Shown here one piece after another: positions 28,616 through 36,938 of a DNA stretch of 64,000 nt. Positions within the stretch are counted from its first letter, which is position 1; every line of letters starts with the position of its first letter. The DNA comes from Afipia sp. GAS231 (lineage in GTDB: Bacteria; Pseudomonadota; Alphaproteobacteria; Rhizobiales; Xanthobacteraceae). Location: NCBI RefSeq assembly GCF_900103365.1, contig NZ_LT629703.1:7116501-7180500 (forward strand), in the 5' to 3' direction. The translations under genes were made by a program, and so were the position numbers. A model generated the notes under the pieces. That model saw only the letters and a list, made by a program, of their open reading frames with translations. It was not told the DNA's origin and did no database searches.

Positions 28616-28764
28616 TTGCTCTCGATTTTCAGCCCGTTGGGCCCAAGATTGATTTGCACGCCCTCCGGCTGTTTTTTGGTCTGGTAGAGATTGTAGCCGA
28701 GCACGCCGACGCCGACGATCAGCGCGCCGATGATGAGATACAGGACGTTGCGATTTCCGGGCAT
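28612..28764 (-). CDS. Small single-pass membrane protein, 50 aa
   Basis: ATG at 28764 with GGAGA 9 bases upstream. The product has one N-terminal membrane helix (VLYLIIGALIVGVGVLGYNL) and a short soluble tail ending QINLGPNGLKIESK. Its stop codon overlaps the start of the 88-residue gene. The frame is open further upstream, but the ribosome site and the helix position favour this start. Function unknown. Confidence 0.65.
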   Translation of the reverse strand: MPGNRNVLYLIIGALIVGVGVLGYNLYQTKKQPEGVQINLGPNGLKIESK

Positions 28765-28904
28765 CCGGTGTCTCCGTGGGGCTATGGGGCAGCCGCGACT
28801 GTACGGGCGGCGTGCCGATTCTGAAAGCGATCCAAGGTGCTGGAGTTCCTTCCAGATTATGCTTTGATTGGGGCTCAAGCGACCGAGCAGGGAACACTGA
28901 CGTA

Positions 28905-30191
28905 ATGAACGCCACCGAAAACAAACAAAAAATTCTCGACGCCGTCGATGCTGCCTTCGATGCGCAACTCGCGACCACCAGGGATTTCGTCGCGATCCCT
29001 TCGACCCGCGGCGCCGAGGGACCGTGCCAGGACATGATCGGCGATCTCCTGCGCCAGCGCGGCTACGAGGTCGATGACTGGCATATCGACGTCGAGGATC
29101 TGAAGGATTTGCGCGGCTTCGGGCCGATCGAGCATGATTTTTCCAGGGCCCGCACCGTGGTCGGCACCTACCGCCCGCAAAACAATGCCGGCAAATCGCT
29201 GATCCTGCAGGGGCACTGCGACGTGGTTCCGGTCGGCCCGCTCGACATGTGGGAGAACCCGCCGTTCTCGCCCGTTATCAAGGACGGCAGGATGTATGGC
29301 CGTGGCGCCTGCGACATGAAGTCCGGCACCATCGGTGCGCTCTACGCGTTGGATGCGATCAAGGCGGCGGGGCTGCGTCCGACGGCGCGGATTCATTTCC
29401 AGTCGGTGATCGAGGAGGAGAGCACCGGCGTCGGTGCGCTCTCGACCCTGCAGCGCGGCTATCGCGCCGATGCCTGCTTCATCCCCGAACCGACCTTCGG
29501 CAAGATGATACGTTCGCAGGTCGGCGTGATCTGGTTTCGCCTGAAGGTGCGCGGTTTTCCCGTCCATGTCTACGAGGCCGGCTCCGGCGCCAACGCGATC
29601 ATGGCCGCCTATCATCTGATCCATTCGCTGCAGAAACTGGAAGCCGAGTGGAACGAGCGCGCCAAGCGGGATCATCATTTCGGCACGGTCAATCATCCCA
29701 TCAACTTCAATCCAGGCATCATCAAGGGCGGCGACTGGGCTTCCAGCGTGCCGGCCTGGTGCGACGTCGATTGCCGCATTGCGATTCTGCCGGGCTGGTC
29801 GGTCGCCGACGCGCAGTCCGAAATCATGGCCTGCGTTTCGGCTGCGGCGCGCGACCATCGCTTCCTGTCCAACAATCCGCCGCAGGTGGAGTGGTCAGGC
29901 TTTCTGTCGGAAGGCTATGAGCTGAAGGATTCCGCGGCGCCGGAAGCCGCCTTCGGCAAGGCGTTCGCGGCCGTCTATGGCGGCGGCGGCGCGGTGCCGG
30001 AGCAGGCCTTCACCGCACTGACCGACACGCGGTTCTACGGCCTGAACTACAACATCCCGAGTCTTTGTTTTGGCGCCAGCGGCGAGGCGATGCACGGCTT
30101 CAACGAATATGTCGACCTGGAGTCGCTGCGCAAATCGACCAAGGCGACCGCGCTGTTCATCGCGGAATGGTGCGGAGTGGAGGCGATCTAG
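28905..30191 (+). CDS. M20 family deacylase (ArgE/DapE type)
   Basis: 428 residues from the ATG at 28905, judged from the protein start MNATENKQKILDAVDAAFDA. The metallopeptidase fold shows LQGHCDVVPVGPLDMWENPP (first metal His and Asp), YGRGACDMKSGTIGALYALD and the catalytic glutamates in FQSVIEEESTGVGAL. Family members remove acyl groups from amino-acid derivatives (N-acetylornithine, succinyl-diaminopimelate, formyl compounds). Lacking an arg or dap context, the substrate is open. Confidence 0.88.
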   Translation: MNATENKQKILDAVDAAFDAQLATTRDFVAIPSTRGAEGPCQDMIGDLLRQRGYEVDDWHIDVEDLKDLRGFGPIEHDFSRARTVVGTYRPQNNAGKSLILQGHCDVVPVGPLDMWENPPFSPVIKDGRMYGRGACDMKSGTIGALYALDAIKAAGLRPTARIHFQSVIEEESTGVGALSTLQRGYRADACFIPEPTFGKMIRSQVGVIWFRLKVRGFPVHVYEAGSGANAIMAAYHLIHSLQKLEAEWNERAKRDHHFGTVNHPINFNPGIIKGGDWASSVPAWCDVDCRIAILPGWSVADAQSEIMACVSAAARDHRFLSNNPPQVEWSGFLSEGYELKDSAAPEAAFGKAFAAVYGGGGAVPEQAFTALTDTRFYGLNYNIPSLCFGASGEAMHGFNEYVDLESLRKSTKATALFIAEWCGVEAI

Positions 30192-30292
30192 AGCCTTTTC
30201 CGTTCCGATTGAATCGGAACGGGGCTCCAGATTCTTGCTTTGACGCGTTTTCTTCACGCGAACCGGTGTCCACTTCGCTTGAAAACGCTCTG
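30187..30292. repeat. Intergenic repeat, family F copy 3 (reverse orientation)
   Basis: Begins with the hairpin tctagagccttttccgttcc, continues through tcggaacggggctcc, and ends with the inverted core gaaccggtgtccacttcgct tgaaaacgct. It is the mirror of the copy at 12850-12956. It overlaps the stop region of the M20 deacylase gene and separates it from the convergent LysR gene. Confidence 0.75.
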
Positions 30293-30312
30293 GTTCGCGC
30301 GCGGGACCGGCA

Positions 30313-31269
30313 TCAACTGGATGCTGCGCTCCGTCCACGCGTGTTTGCGGCCGTGCCAAACAGCTCTGAGGTGACCGACCTGAACCAGCGGTGCGCGGCG
30401 TCGCGATGATAGCGCTCGTGCCAGTATTGCGTGATTTCGATGCGGGGCAGGTTGATCGGTGTTTCGAACGCGACCAGCCCAAGCGGTGCCGCGAGCCGTT
30501 TGGCCAGGTTGGCCGGCAAGGTGGCGAGACCGTCGGTTTCGGCGGCAACAATGGCGCCGGCGATGAAGCTCGGAACCCGCAGCATGATATTCGATGGCGG
30601 TATTTGCGCGGTGAGCACCCGCTGCGCCGTGCCGTGCGCGGCGTGACCGGTCTCCGACGCGGTCACCAGGATATGGCGTTGCGCGAGAAAGCCGGCACGC
30701 GAGCGTGCCGCCGTAATCCTGGGGTGCCCGTTGCGGACCACGGTGACAAAGCCGTCGTAGTATAATCGCTGGCGCCGCAAATGACGCGGAGCCTTCGCAA
30801 AGGCGCCGAGCGCCAGGTCGGCTTCGCCCGCTTCCAGCTTGAGTTCGAACTGGCGCGAATCCAGCGGCATCGCCCGGATATTGATCCGTGGTGCGATGTC
30901 AGCGACATGGCCGATCAGGGGAGGCAGGAAGCGGATCATCCCGACGTCGGTCAGCAGCAGGCTGAAGGTGCGGTCGGATTGCGCGGGATCGAAGGCCGCA
31001 GCGGATGCGCGCAGACCGTCGGCGGCGCCGAGCAGCATGCGCAATTGATCTGATATCTCCAGCGCCTTGGCGGTCGGCTGCATGGCATGGCCGTTACGGA
31101 CGAACAGCGGATCGGCAAATTGCGCGCGAAGACGCCGCAGCACCTTGCTGATGGCGGGCTGCGTCGTGGTCAGCAACTCCGCCGTGCGGGTGATGCTGCG
31201 CTCGTGCAGCAGGGCGCTGAGAATTCGCAGCTCCTTCAGGTTCAGTTCGGATGATGCATGGTCGGCCAT
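30313..31269 (-). CDS. LysR family transcriptional regulator
   Basis: 318 residues. The N-terminal winged helix is standard: LNLKELRILSALLHERSITR followed by TAELLTTTQPAISKVLRRLR. The effector-binding domain fills the rest. It is divergent from the substrate-binding-fold gene at 31367, across 97 bases, the usual arrangement for a LysR regulator and its target. The effector cannot be read from sequence. Confidence 0.9.
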   Translation of the reverse strand: MADHASSELNLKELRILSALLHERSITRTAELLTTTQPAISKVLRRLRAQFADPLFVRNGHAMQPTAKALEISDQLRMLLGAADGLRASAAAFDPAQSDRTFSLLLTDVGMIRFLPPLIGHVADIAPRINIRAMPLDSRQFELKLEAGEADLALGAFAKAPRHLRRQRLYYDGFVTVVRNGHPRITAARSRAGFLAQRHILVTASETGHAAHGTAQRVLTAQIPPSNIMLRVPSFIAGAIVAAETDGLATLPANLAKRLAAPLGLVAFETPINLPRIEITQYWHERYHRDAAHRWFRSVTSELFGTAANTRGRSAASS

Positions 31270-31366
31270 ATCATCTATTCCTGCTTTGACATGGCGGGAG
31301 TGACGCTGATCAGCTAGCCTGCTGTCAATCAGAAAACGTCAAATGATGCGATTCAGGGAGCAAGCC

Positions 31367-32242
31367 ATGAGCAAATTCATCATCGAGCCGCACTTTCGCC
31401 TGCAGGAATGGGTTGCCGACGAGAAGGGCTATTTCCGCGCCGAAGGCCTCGATTATGAATTTCGCGAACTGATCCGTTCGACGGCGGGACAGCATCACAA
31501 CAAGGCCAATCAGGGCGCCTTCCAGAGCATCGAGAAGGGGCGCGAGGCCAATGTCAGTTGCGCCTGCCACTGGACCGTGAACGTGGCGGCCTCCAACGGC
31601 CATGCCAAGCTGTATGCCGACGTCTATTCGGTGGCGCCTTCAGGAATTTTCGTGCCTGCGGATTCGCCGATACGCACCCCCCGCGACCTCGCGGGCGTTC
31701 CGATTTCGGTCGGATTCCAGTCCGGCAGCCATTACTCGACCATCCAGGCGCTCGAACAGTTCATGGCGCGAAGCGAGATCAACCTGACGTTCGAGGACGG
31801 CATGCTGTTTCATCGGATGTCGCAGTTGATCGAGGGCAAGAGCCCCGCGGCCGCACTGTTCAACGGGCCGTATTACCTCGCGGAGCAATTGGGATTCCGC
31901 AAGGTGATCGACACTTCCTTCATGATCGCCGCCATGATCAAGGGCACGGTCGAGCCCGAAGATGTCAGGCGTTATTTCCGCGCCTTGCGGGCGGCCCAGC
32001 GCGATATCGATCTGCGGCCCGAGCTCTACACGCACTACTACAAGAACGAATTTCCAGAGCAGTTCCACGCCGTCATGGACACGCGCAGCTGGGGGCCCGG
32101 CGAACGGATCGTGTTCGAGACCTATTCGAAGGAAGTATACGAACAGTCGTTCGACTGGATTGCGGAGCACGGAATTTTTGCCGAGGGGCGGATGGGAGCG
32201 GGCGAATACGACCGATCCACCATCTCGTTTGCTGCAGAGTAA
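31367..32242 (+). CDS. Substrate-binding-fold protein without signal peptide (NMT1/THI5-like)
   Basis: 291 residues from the ATG at 31367, with AGGGAG upstream. The sequence fits a type 2 periplasmic-binding fold: a strand-helix opening LQEWVADEKGYFRAEGLDYE, the ligand loop TPRDLAGVPISVGFQSGSHY and a helix-rich C-terminus. There is no signal peptide, and no permease or ATPase gene is adjacent, so it is probably cytoplasmic. An unusual CACHW motif occurs near residue 64. Candidates are a stand-alone ligand sensor or an enzyme with this fold, such as the Thi5-type pyrimidine synthases. The divergent LysR gene probably controls it. Confidence 0.65.
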   Translation: MSKFIIEPHFRLQEWVADEKGYFRAEGLDYEFRELIRSTAGQHHNKANQGAFQSIEKGREANVSCACHWTVNVAASNGHAKLYADVYSVAPSGIFVPADSPIRTPRDLAGVPISVGFQSGSHYSTIQALEQFMARSEINLTFEDGMLFHRMSQLIEGKSPAAALFNGPYYLAEQLGFRKVIDTSFMIAAMIKGTVEPEDVRRYFRALRAAQRDIDLRPELYTHYYKNEFPEQFHAVMDTRSWGPGERIVFETYSKEVYEQSFDWIAEHGIFAEGRMGAGEYDRSTISFAAE

Positions 32243-32269
32243 CACCCCGAAAGACTTCCGGCGCGGGCG

Positions 32270-33061
32270 TCACGCCGGCCACAGCGCCGCGACGATCGCA
32301 TCGAGCCCGTCGGTCAGTGCCGCCGGGCCGGGTTGCAGGATCAGCGGCGATTTGATCTCGACGATGCGATTATCACGCACCGCCGGGATATCGCCCCAGC
32401 CCGGGCGTTGCCGGATGCGATCAGGCACGACCTTCTTGCCGCACCAGGAGGCGAGGATCACATCGGGCGCGGCGTCGCGTACCACGTCGGGTGCGATGAT
32501 CCGGTCCTTGGCGGCCTGCTGAAGCCGCAGTTTCGGCAGCACGTCTTCGCCACCGGCGATTTCGATCAGCTCGGACACCCAGCCGATCCCGCTGATCAGC
32601 GGATCGTCCCACTCCTCGAAATAGACTCTTGGCTTCGGCGAGGGCCGCGGTGTCGAAGCGATCCGCGCCAGGCGTTGCTCGAAGCCCGCTGCGAGTTGAT
32701 CGGCGCGCGCGGCCGCACCGACCAGTGTGCCGAGGGTACGGATCATGGCCAGAATGCCGGCGACGTCGCGCTGGTTGAAGACATGGATGGCGACGCCCGC
32801 GCGCACGAGACTGGCGGCGATGTCGGCCTGCAGGTCGGAAAAGGCGAGCACGAGGTCGGGCTCGAGCGCCAGAATTTTCGGAATGTCCGCGGAGATGAAG
32901 GCCGAGACCCGGGTCTTTTCGCGCCGGACCTGTGGCGGCCGCACCGCATAGCCGGACACGCCGACGATGCGGTCCTGCTCGCCGAGCAGATACAGCGTCT
33001 CGACGGTTTCTTCCGTGAGGCAGACGATCCGGCGGGGCGGGAACTGGCGCATGCTTGCCAT
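32270..33061 (-). CDS. Cobalamin-binding-like substrate-binding protein (BtuF fold), no signal peptide
   Basis: 263 residues if the ATG at 33061 is used. ATGs at 33076 and 33052 are also in frame, and 33076 falls inside a repeat. The product matches the BtuF/FhuD helical-backbone fold: RIVCLTEETVETLYLLGEQD, then a VSGYAVRPP segment and the ILALEPDLVLAFSDLQADIA stretch. It lacks a signal peptide and has no btuCD neighbours here. Stand-alone members are commonly labelled cobalamin-binding, but the ligand is unproven. Confidence 0.75.
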   Translation of the reverse strand: MASMRQFPPRRIVCLTEETVETLYLLGEQDRIVGVSGYAVRPPQVRREKTRVSAFISADIPKILALEPDLVLAFSDLQADIAASLVRAGVAIHVFNQRDVAGILAMIRTLGTLVGAAARADQLAAGFEQRLARIASTPRPSPKPRVYFEEWDDPLISGIGWVSELIEIAGGEDVLPKLRLQQAAKDRIIAPDVVRDAAPDVILASWCGKKVVPDRIRQRPGWGDIPAVRDNRIVEIKSPLILQPGPAALTDGLDAIVAALWPA

Positions 33062-33071
33062 TACCACAGAC

Positions 33072-33158
33072 GTCATTGCCGGGCTTGCCCCGGCAATCCA
33101 TCATCTCGAAAAACGTTCATTTGGAAGATGGATACGCGGGTCAAGCCCGCGTATGACG
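33072..33158. repeat. Intergenic repeat, family B copy 1
   Basis: Contains ttgccgggcttgccccggca, then catcatctcg, and finally gatacgcgggtcaagcccgc followed by gtatgac. Both ends are hairpins. The same end sequence, gatacgcgggtcaagcccgc, occurs in the copy at 45100-45205. It sits between the BtuF-like gene and the thioesterase, only a few tens of bases upstream of the latter. Confidence 0.75.
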
Positions 33159-33181
33159 AGCAAACAAAAACGGGAGGACCA

Positions 33182-33580
33182 ATGACGCCGCTTGAAAAAA
33201 TCCAGTCGATGAAAATGCCGTTCGCGGAATTGAAGGGCGTGACCTTCGTCGCGGCCGACAAGGACCGCGTGGTGGCGCAGATGGTGGTTCGGCCGGAGCT
33301 CTGCACGCTGCACAATACGATTCACGGCGGCGCGATCATGGCGTTCGCGGACTCGGTCGGCGCGGCGGCGACCATCATCAACCTGCCGGAGGATGCCAAG
33401 GGCACCACCACACTCGAGAGCAAGACCAATTTCATCGGCGGTGCCAAGGAGGGCTCGACCGTGACCGCCACCACCACCCCGGTGCATCGGGGACGGCGTA
33501 CCCAGGTCTGGCAGACGCGGCTGGAAACCGAGGACGGCAAGCTGGTTGCGGTGGTGATGCAGACCCAACTGGTGCTCTGA
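33182..33580 (+). CDS. PaaI family hotdog thioesterase
   Basis: 132 residues from the ATG at 33182, preceded by GGGAGGACCA. The hotdog signature is clear: CTLHNTIHGGAIMAFADSVG (the HGG loop) and TTTLESKTNFIGGAKEGSTV. These enzymes hydrolyse aryl- or acyl-CoA thioesters. Members are usually tetramers in the cytosol. The frame extends upstream through the repeat, but the ribosome site fixes the start. Confidence 0.9.
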   Translation: MTPLEKIQSMKMPFAELKGVTFVAADKDRVVAQMVVRPELCTLHNTIHGGAIMAFADSVGAAATIINLPEDAKGTTTLESKTNFIGGAKEGSTVTATTTPVHRGRRTQVWQTRLETEDGKLVAVVMQTQLVL

Positions 33581-33644
33581 TACAGTCGGGGCTGCCTAAC
33601 AATTAGTTAACAGAATTTGACTTTAGATGAGGCATTCCAAGGGC

Positions 33645-33672
33645 TTGAAATTAATGTTGCGATGCACAATAT
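33645..33672 (+). promoter_or_regulatory. Possible sigma-70 promoter upstream of GNAT gene
   Basis: TTGAAA at 33645, a 16-base spacer, then CAATAT at 33667, in an unusually AT-rich stretch for this window. It lies 55 bases upstream of the GNAT start. Resemblance only; a housekeeping promoter in this group may diverge from this pattern. Confidence 0.3.
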
Positions 33673-33726
33673 AGGTGGTCTAGGGATTCGACGCCTCCTC
33701 GAGGGCTTTCTTAGAGGAGATAGACT

Positions 33727-34338
33727 ATGTACCTGACCGTTATCGCCGCAGCGCTTGCCGACAGCAGCGTTCGGAAACTGAGCCAGCAGGAAGAATTGCC
33801 GCTGTTGCGCGACCATCTGCTGCGGCTCGACCGCAACAGCCGGCATGACCGATTCCATGGCTTCATGGACGATAGCTTCATCGAGCGCTACGCCGAAAAG
33901 TGCGCCAATGACGGCACGATCGTGATTGCGTTCTTTGAAAACGGCGTGGTTCGCGGTGCGGCGGAGCTGCATCCGCCGGATCAGTCGCCGGATTCGCTGC
34001 CGGAAATCGCGTTCAGCGTCGAAACGTCGGTACGCCGGCGCGGCGTCGGCAGCATCCTTTTCCGCAAGCTGATCGCGGAGGCGCGTGCCAAGGGCTACCA
34101 GAGTCTGCGGATCACCACCGGTGCGCAGAACGACGCGATGCGGGCGCTCGCCAGCAAGTTCGGCGCGCATCTGGTCTTCCGGCACGGCGAATCCACCGGC
34201 ACGATCGACCTGACCCAGCAGGATGACACGGCGCTGGCGCCGCCCGCGGTCACGACCGCGGTCGATGCCGTCGTGAACTTCAATCGGGCCTACTGGAAGA
34301 TGTTGATGAACATGACCGGCTGGGGCCGGGCCGCCTGA
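33727..34338 (+). CDS. GNAT family N-acetyltransferase
   Basis: 203 residues from the ATG at 33727 with GAGGAGA upstream. Acetyl-CoA-binding motif A appears as SVRRRGVGSILFRKLIAEAR and is followed by GYQSLRITTGAQNDAMRALA. The acceptor is unknown. The first 20 residues are variable, typical of the family. Intergenic DNA before it is AT-rich, and a family F repeat follows. Confidence 0.87.
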   Translation: MYLTVIAAALADSSVRKLSQQEELPLLRDHLLRLDRNSRHDRFHGFMDDSFIERYAEKCANDGTIVIAFFENGVVRGAAELHPPDQSPDSLPEIAFSVETSVRRRGVGSILFRKLIAEARAKGYQSLRITTGAQNDAMRALASKFGAHLVFRHGESTGTIDLTQQDDTALAPPAVTTAVDAVVNFNRAYWKMLMNMTGWGRAA

Positions 34339-34341
34339 CAA

Positions 34342-34503
34342 TAGCGTTTCCGAGCGAAGCATGCCCTCGGACTTGATCCGTGGGTGGACACCGGTTCTCA
34401 TAGCAATCAAGTTTACGCAGATTGCGTAGACTTTATCTGCGGTAGAAACGCGTCAAAACAAAAAGCTAGAGCCCGGTTCTGATTCAATCAGAATCGGGCT
34501 CTA
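34342..34503. repeat. Intergenic repeat, family F copy 4 (divergent, longer)
   Basis: Opens with agcgtttccgagcgaagcat, has a longer inner section, then gaaacgcgtcaaaacaaaaa and ends with a hairpin (agagcccggttctgattcaa, then its complement ending gggctct). The two-part layout is the same as at 12850-12956 but the middle is about 50 bases longer. Confidence 0.6.
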
Positions 34504-34566
34504 GGCGCCTCAAACGCAAATTCGCGGGTCAGAGACCCGCGAATTGCTTTAAGCCCAAGCTGATTT

Positions 34567-34869
34567 TCAGGTGCCGGTACGCTTGTCGTTGCCGAATCGG
34601 CGGACAACTTTGCGTTCGACGACGATGGAGCGCTGCGCGCCTTGCTCGCCGGCGATGACACGGGTGGCCGATCGCGCCATCGCGCGTCCGGTCTTTTTCA
34701 CTTCGGCCAGCACGTCTTCATACGGCAGCCCCATCAGCGAAGCGGCGATTTCGGCCTGCTGCTGCGGATCTTCGGTAATGCCGACAGCGGCGAAGATGGC
34801 TTCCTCCAGCGTCGGCGGATCGCGCCGCACGCGCCGTGTGCCGTATTTCGTGTTCCAGTCTTCGCTCAT
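34567..34869 (-). CDS. Conserved hypothetical protein, 100 aa
   Basis: ATG at 34869, giving MSEDWNTKYGTRRVRRDPPT at the start. The frame is open to 34923 but that part is not protein-like. The product is charged and mostly helical (LEEAIFAAVGITEDPQQQAE, then GLPYEDVLAEVKKTGRAMAR) and ends in a basic tail. The layout recalls small proteins found widely in Rhizobiales, but I cannot name the family. No membrane segment. Confidence 0.65.
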   Translation of the reverse strand: MSEDWNTKYGTRRVRRDPPTLEEAIFAAVGITEDPQQQAEIAASLMGLPYEDVLAEVKKTGRAMARSATRVIAGEQGAQRSIVVERKVVRRFGNDKRTGT

Positions 34870-34955
34870 CGGGGCCTCGCATCTGCTACGGAGATACCTA
34901 GGTGCCCTTATGTTGCATTGCAATATGAAATTTGCATGGCAATACAGCCATGCAT

Positions 34956-35255
34956 CTACAATTTCTCCAGCCTGGTAGCGTCGTACAGTTCGATCGTGGT
35001 GGCGGCCGCCGCCAGCGACTGCAGCGACTTGACGAAATCTCTGGAGGCGGGGACCGCGAAATGCGCCAGCAGCGCAGCGCGATCAGCCCATTGCTCGAAA
35101 AACACCAGCCGCAGCGGGTTTTCGCAATCGACATTTACGGCATGCGAGATGCAGCCGGGCTCGGTGCGCGAACGATGGACGTGTTCGAGGCTCAGTTTGC
35201 GGACTTCGTCAAAGCTGTCCGCCCGTGCGGTGACGCTGCCGGTAACCACGATCAT
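34956..35255 (-). CDS. Antibiotic biosynthesis monooxygenase (ABM) domain protein
   Basis: 99 residues, the usual single-domain length. The fold signature includes MIVVTGSVTARADSFDEVRK, HRSRTEPGCISHAVNVDCEN and FFEQWADRAALLAHFAVPAS. Such dimeric ferredoxin-like proteins act as quinol or small-molecule oxygenases without metal, or as heme-degrading enzymes. The substrate is unknown. It follows the 228-residue DUF2161 gene by 31 bases on the same strand. Confidence 0.82.
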   Translation of the reverse strand: MIVVTGSVTARADSFDEVRKLSLEHVHRSRTEPGCISHAVNVDCENPLRLVFFEQWADRAALLAHFAVPASRDFVKSLQSLAAAATTIELYDATRLEKL

Positions 35256-35286
35256 GCGATTTCCCCCGTTTTCTTCGTTGCAGTCG

Positions 35287-35973
35287 TCAGGGCGCCGAAT
35301 TGCTCGCGGCGCCCAAATCCATCGGTTGCTGCGGCCAGCGTTTCAGCGCGGCACGCCCGGCATCGGTCAGCACGTACACGCCGCGTTCGGCGCGATCGAA
35401 CCAGCCGTAGACATTGTGCAGCAGAATTTTGCCGGCGTCGGGAATTTCCGGCCGCAGATCCTTTACGCGCCGCGGCCCGCCCGAGAGCGCGGATGCGCAG
35501 GCCAGCGCCCGTTGCCGATAGGCGGTCATGATCGGTGCGCGGGTGGAACCGCCCATTGCCGGATCGCCCTTGCGCCGCCGGTGCTCCGCGACCAGCCGCG
35601 AACGCTTTTTGGGGTTGCGGCGAGGGGCGGTGTCAGGCGGTTTGACGATCACCTCGACGTCGCCGGTATTGGTGACGGCCAGCATGCCGAAGCCGAGCCG
35701 GCGGCAGAGGTTGCGATAGCGCGCGTCGCTCTCGCGGCCCTTGCCGCGGGCGGATAATTTCGCCGCGAGCCAGACTTCGTCGGCGGCGGCGGCGCGGTCG
35801 ACCGCCTGCAGGATCAGTTCCAGGTTGAAGGTCAATTTCAGTTCGCCGATCACCACGATCGGCGGATCGCCGTCGCTGAGCGCCACGAGGTCGCAGCCGC
35901 CGACCTCGCCCTTGACGGTGAAGCCGAGCTTTTCGAGGAAGCGTTTAACGGGCAGATAAAGCGCGGTTTCCAA
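35287..35973 (-). CDS. DUF2161 family protein, PD-(D/E)XK-like
   Basis: 228 residues using a TTG start at 35973, which has GGAG 8 bases upstream and begins LETALYLPVKRFLEKLGFTV. The frame is open to 36711 but the added part runs antisense to the GrlR-like gene. The N-terminal half resembles a nuclease-like fold with GCDLVALSDGDPPIVVIGEL, where D and E-x-K residues fit a metal site. The C-terminal half is a winged-helix-like segment (KILLHNVYGWFDRAERGVYV). The role is unknown. Confidence 0.75.
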   Translation of the reverse strand: METALYLPVKRFLEKLGFTVKGEVGGCDLVALSDGDPPIVVIGELKLTFNLELILQAVDRAAAADEVWLAAKLSARGKGRESDARYRNLCRRLGFGMLAVTNTGDVEVIVKPPDTAPRRNPKKRSRLVAEHRRRKGDPAMGGSTRAPIMTAYRQRALACASALSGGPRRVKDLRPEIPDAGKILLHNVYGWFDRAERGVYVLTDAGRAALKRWPQQPMDLGAASNSAP

Positions 35974-36165
35974 GATGGGCTCCGGCGGCGGAAAGCGACC
36001 GCGACTCACTGTCTGGACTCTAGCGGAATTTCGGCAAAGCGTTTGATCCGGCAGCGCCGGAGCGGCTAAGCTCCCGACGGGACAAGACAAACGCCAGTTA
36101 CGGGAACCTGCGGGTCGTCGATTCGCCAGGCGGTCAGGCTTTTTCCGATCCGGAGCGATGCAACG

Positions 36166-36873
36166 GTGCTGCAGGGGCTGTATAAATTCTGGTTTGAGAC
36201 GCCGCGCGGCAGCGGCGGCGGCGTGATGTTCGCGACGCCCGGTGGCAAGCTTTACGGCGGCAACTCCGGTTCGTCTCTCGTCGGCAGCTACACCGAGAAA
36301 GACGGCGTCTATTCGTCCGAATTGATGATGACGCGTCACAACCACGATCCGAATTATGTCGCGAACTACCCGATCGACAACATCGCCATGACGTTCAACG
36401 GCGTGTTTCGCGGCGACGAGTTGCACTCCGAAGGCAGCGCGCCAGCGCTCCCGGGCGTCGTTCTGAAGGCGGTCATGACCCCGATCAACGACGCCGACGC
36501 GCCGCCGGCCGGCAAGGTCGGGCCTGCCGGTATCGGCAACGGGCTTTACTCGATCCACATCAAAATGCTCGACGGCATCGATGGCGGCAACACCGGCGTG
36601 ATGCTGCTGCAGAATGGCAACATCCGGGGCGGCGACGCGTTCTTCGATTACATCGGCGCTTACACCGCAGCGAACGGCCGCTGGAAAGGCGAGATCGTCA
36701 ACCGCGAACACACCTTGAGCTGTGGCGAGCGCCCGCTGTTCGGCGGCTATGAAGTCGGCATCGGCTTTTCCGGCACCTACGACGGCGAAGGCGCGGAAGG
36801 CGAAGCCACCGCGCTCGCCGGCAAGCGCAGCATCCGCTTCAAGGCGGTGTTGAGGAAGCTGGTGGCGCTTTAA
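36166..36873 (+). CDS. GrlR-like double-domain protein, paralogue 1
   Basis: 235 residues with a GTG start at 36166 and GGAG 10 bases upstream. Two similar units are visible: residues 2-107 opening LQGLYKFWFETPRGSGGGVM, and residues 124-235 with GNGLYSIHIKMLDGIDGGNT, followed by QNGNIRGGDAFFDYIGAYTA. The GLYS...GG(D/N)...YIG(A/S)Y pattern matches GrlR-family regulatory domains, best known as a repressor partner of the GrlA type III secretion regulator. The paralogue at 42815 has the same double layout. No type III genes are in the window, so the role here is open. Confidence 0.7.
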   Translation: MLQGLYKFWFETPRGSGGGVMFATPGGKLYGGNSGSSLVGSYTEKDGVYSSELMMTRHNHDPNYVANYPIDNIAMTFNGVFRGDELHSEGSAPALPGVVLKAVMTPINDADAPPAGKVGPAGIGNGLYSIHIKMLDGIDGGNTGVMLLQNGNIRGGDAFFDYIGAYTAANGRWKGEIVNREHTLSCGERPLFGGYEVGIGFSGTYDGEGAEGEATALAGKRSIRFKAVLRKLVAL

Positions 36874-36928
36874 AGCGTTTTCGAGTGAAGTGGATACCGG
36901 TTCACGTCAAGAAAACGCGTCAAAAATA
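36874..36928. repeat. Intergenic repeat, family F copy 5 (core only)
   Basis: agcgttttcgagtgaagtgg, then ataccggttcacgtcaagaa and aacgcgtcaaaa. It starts directly after the GrlR-like stop codon and lacks the hairpin half. It overlaps the space before the convergent SDR gene. Confidence 0.7.
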
Positions 36929-36938
36929 AAAGACAAGA

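Noticed and set aside
28616..29035. N-terminal extension of the 88-residue secreted protein
   Set aside because: It would cover the 50-residue membrane gene in another frame and hide the signal peptide.
31270..31366. LysR operator between 30313 gene and 31367 gene
   Set aside because: Several short inverted pieces (ctgat...atcag, tttgac...gtcaaa) exist, but none is convincing enough to call a T-N11-A site.
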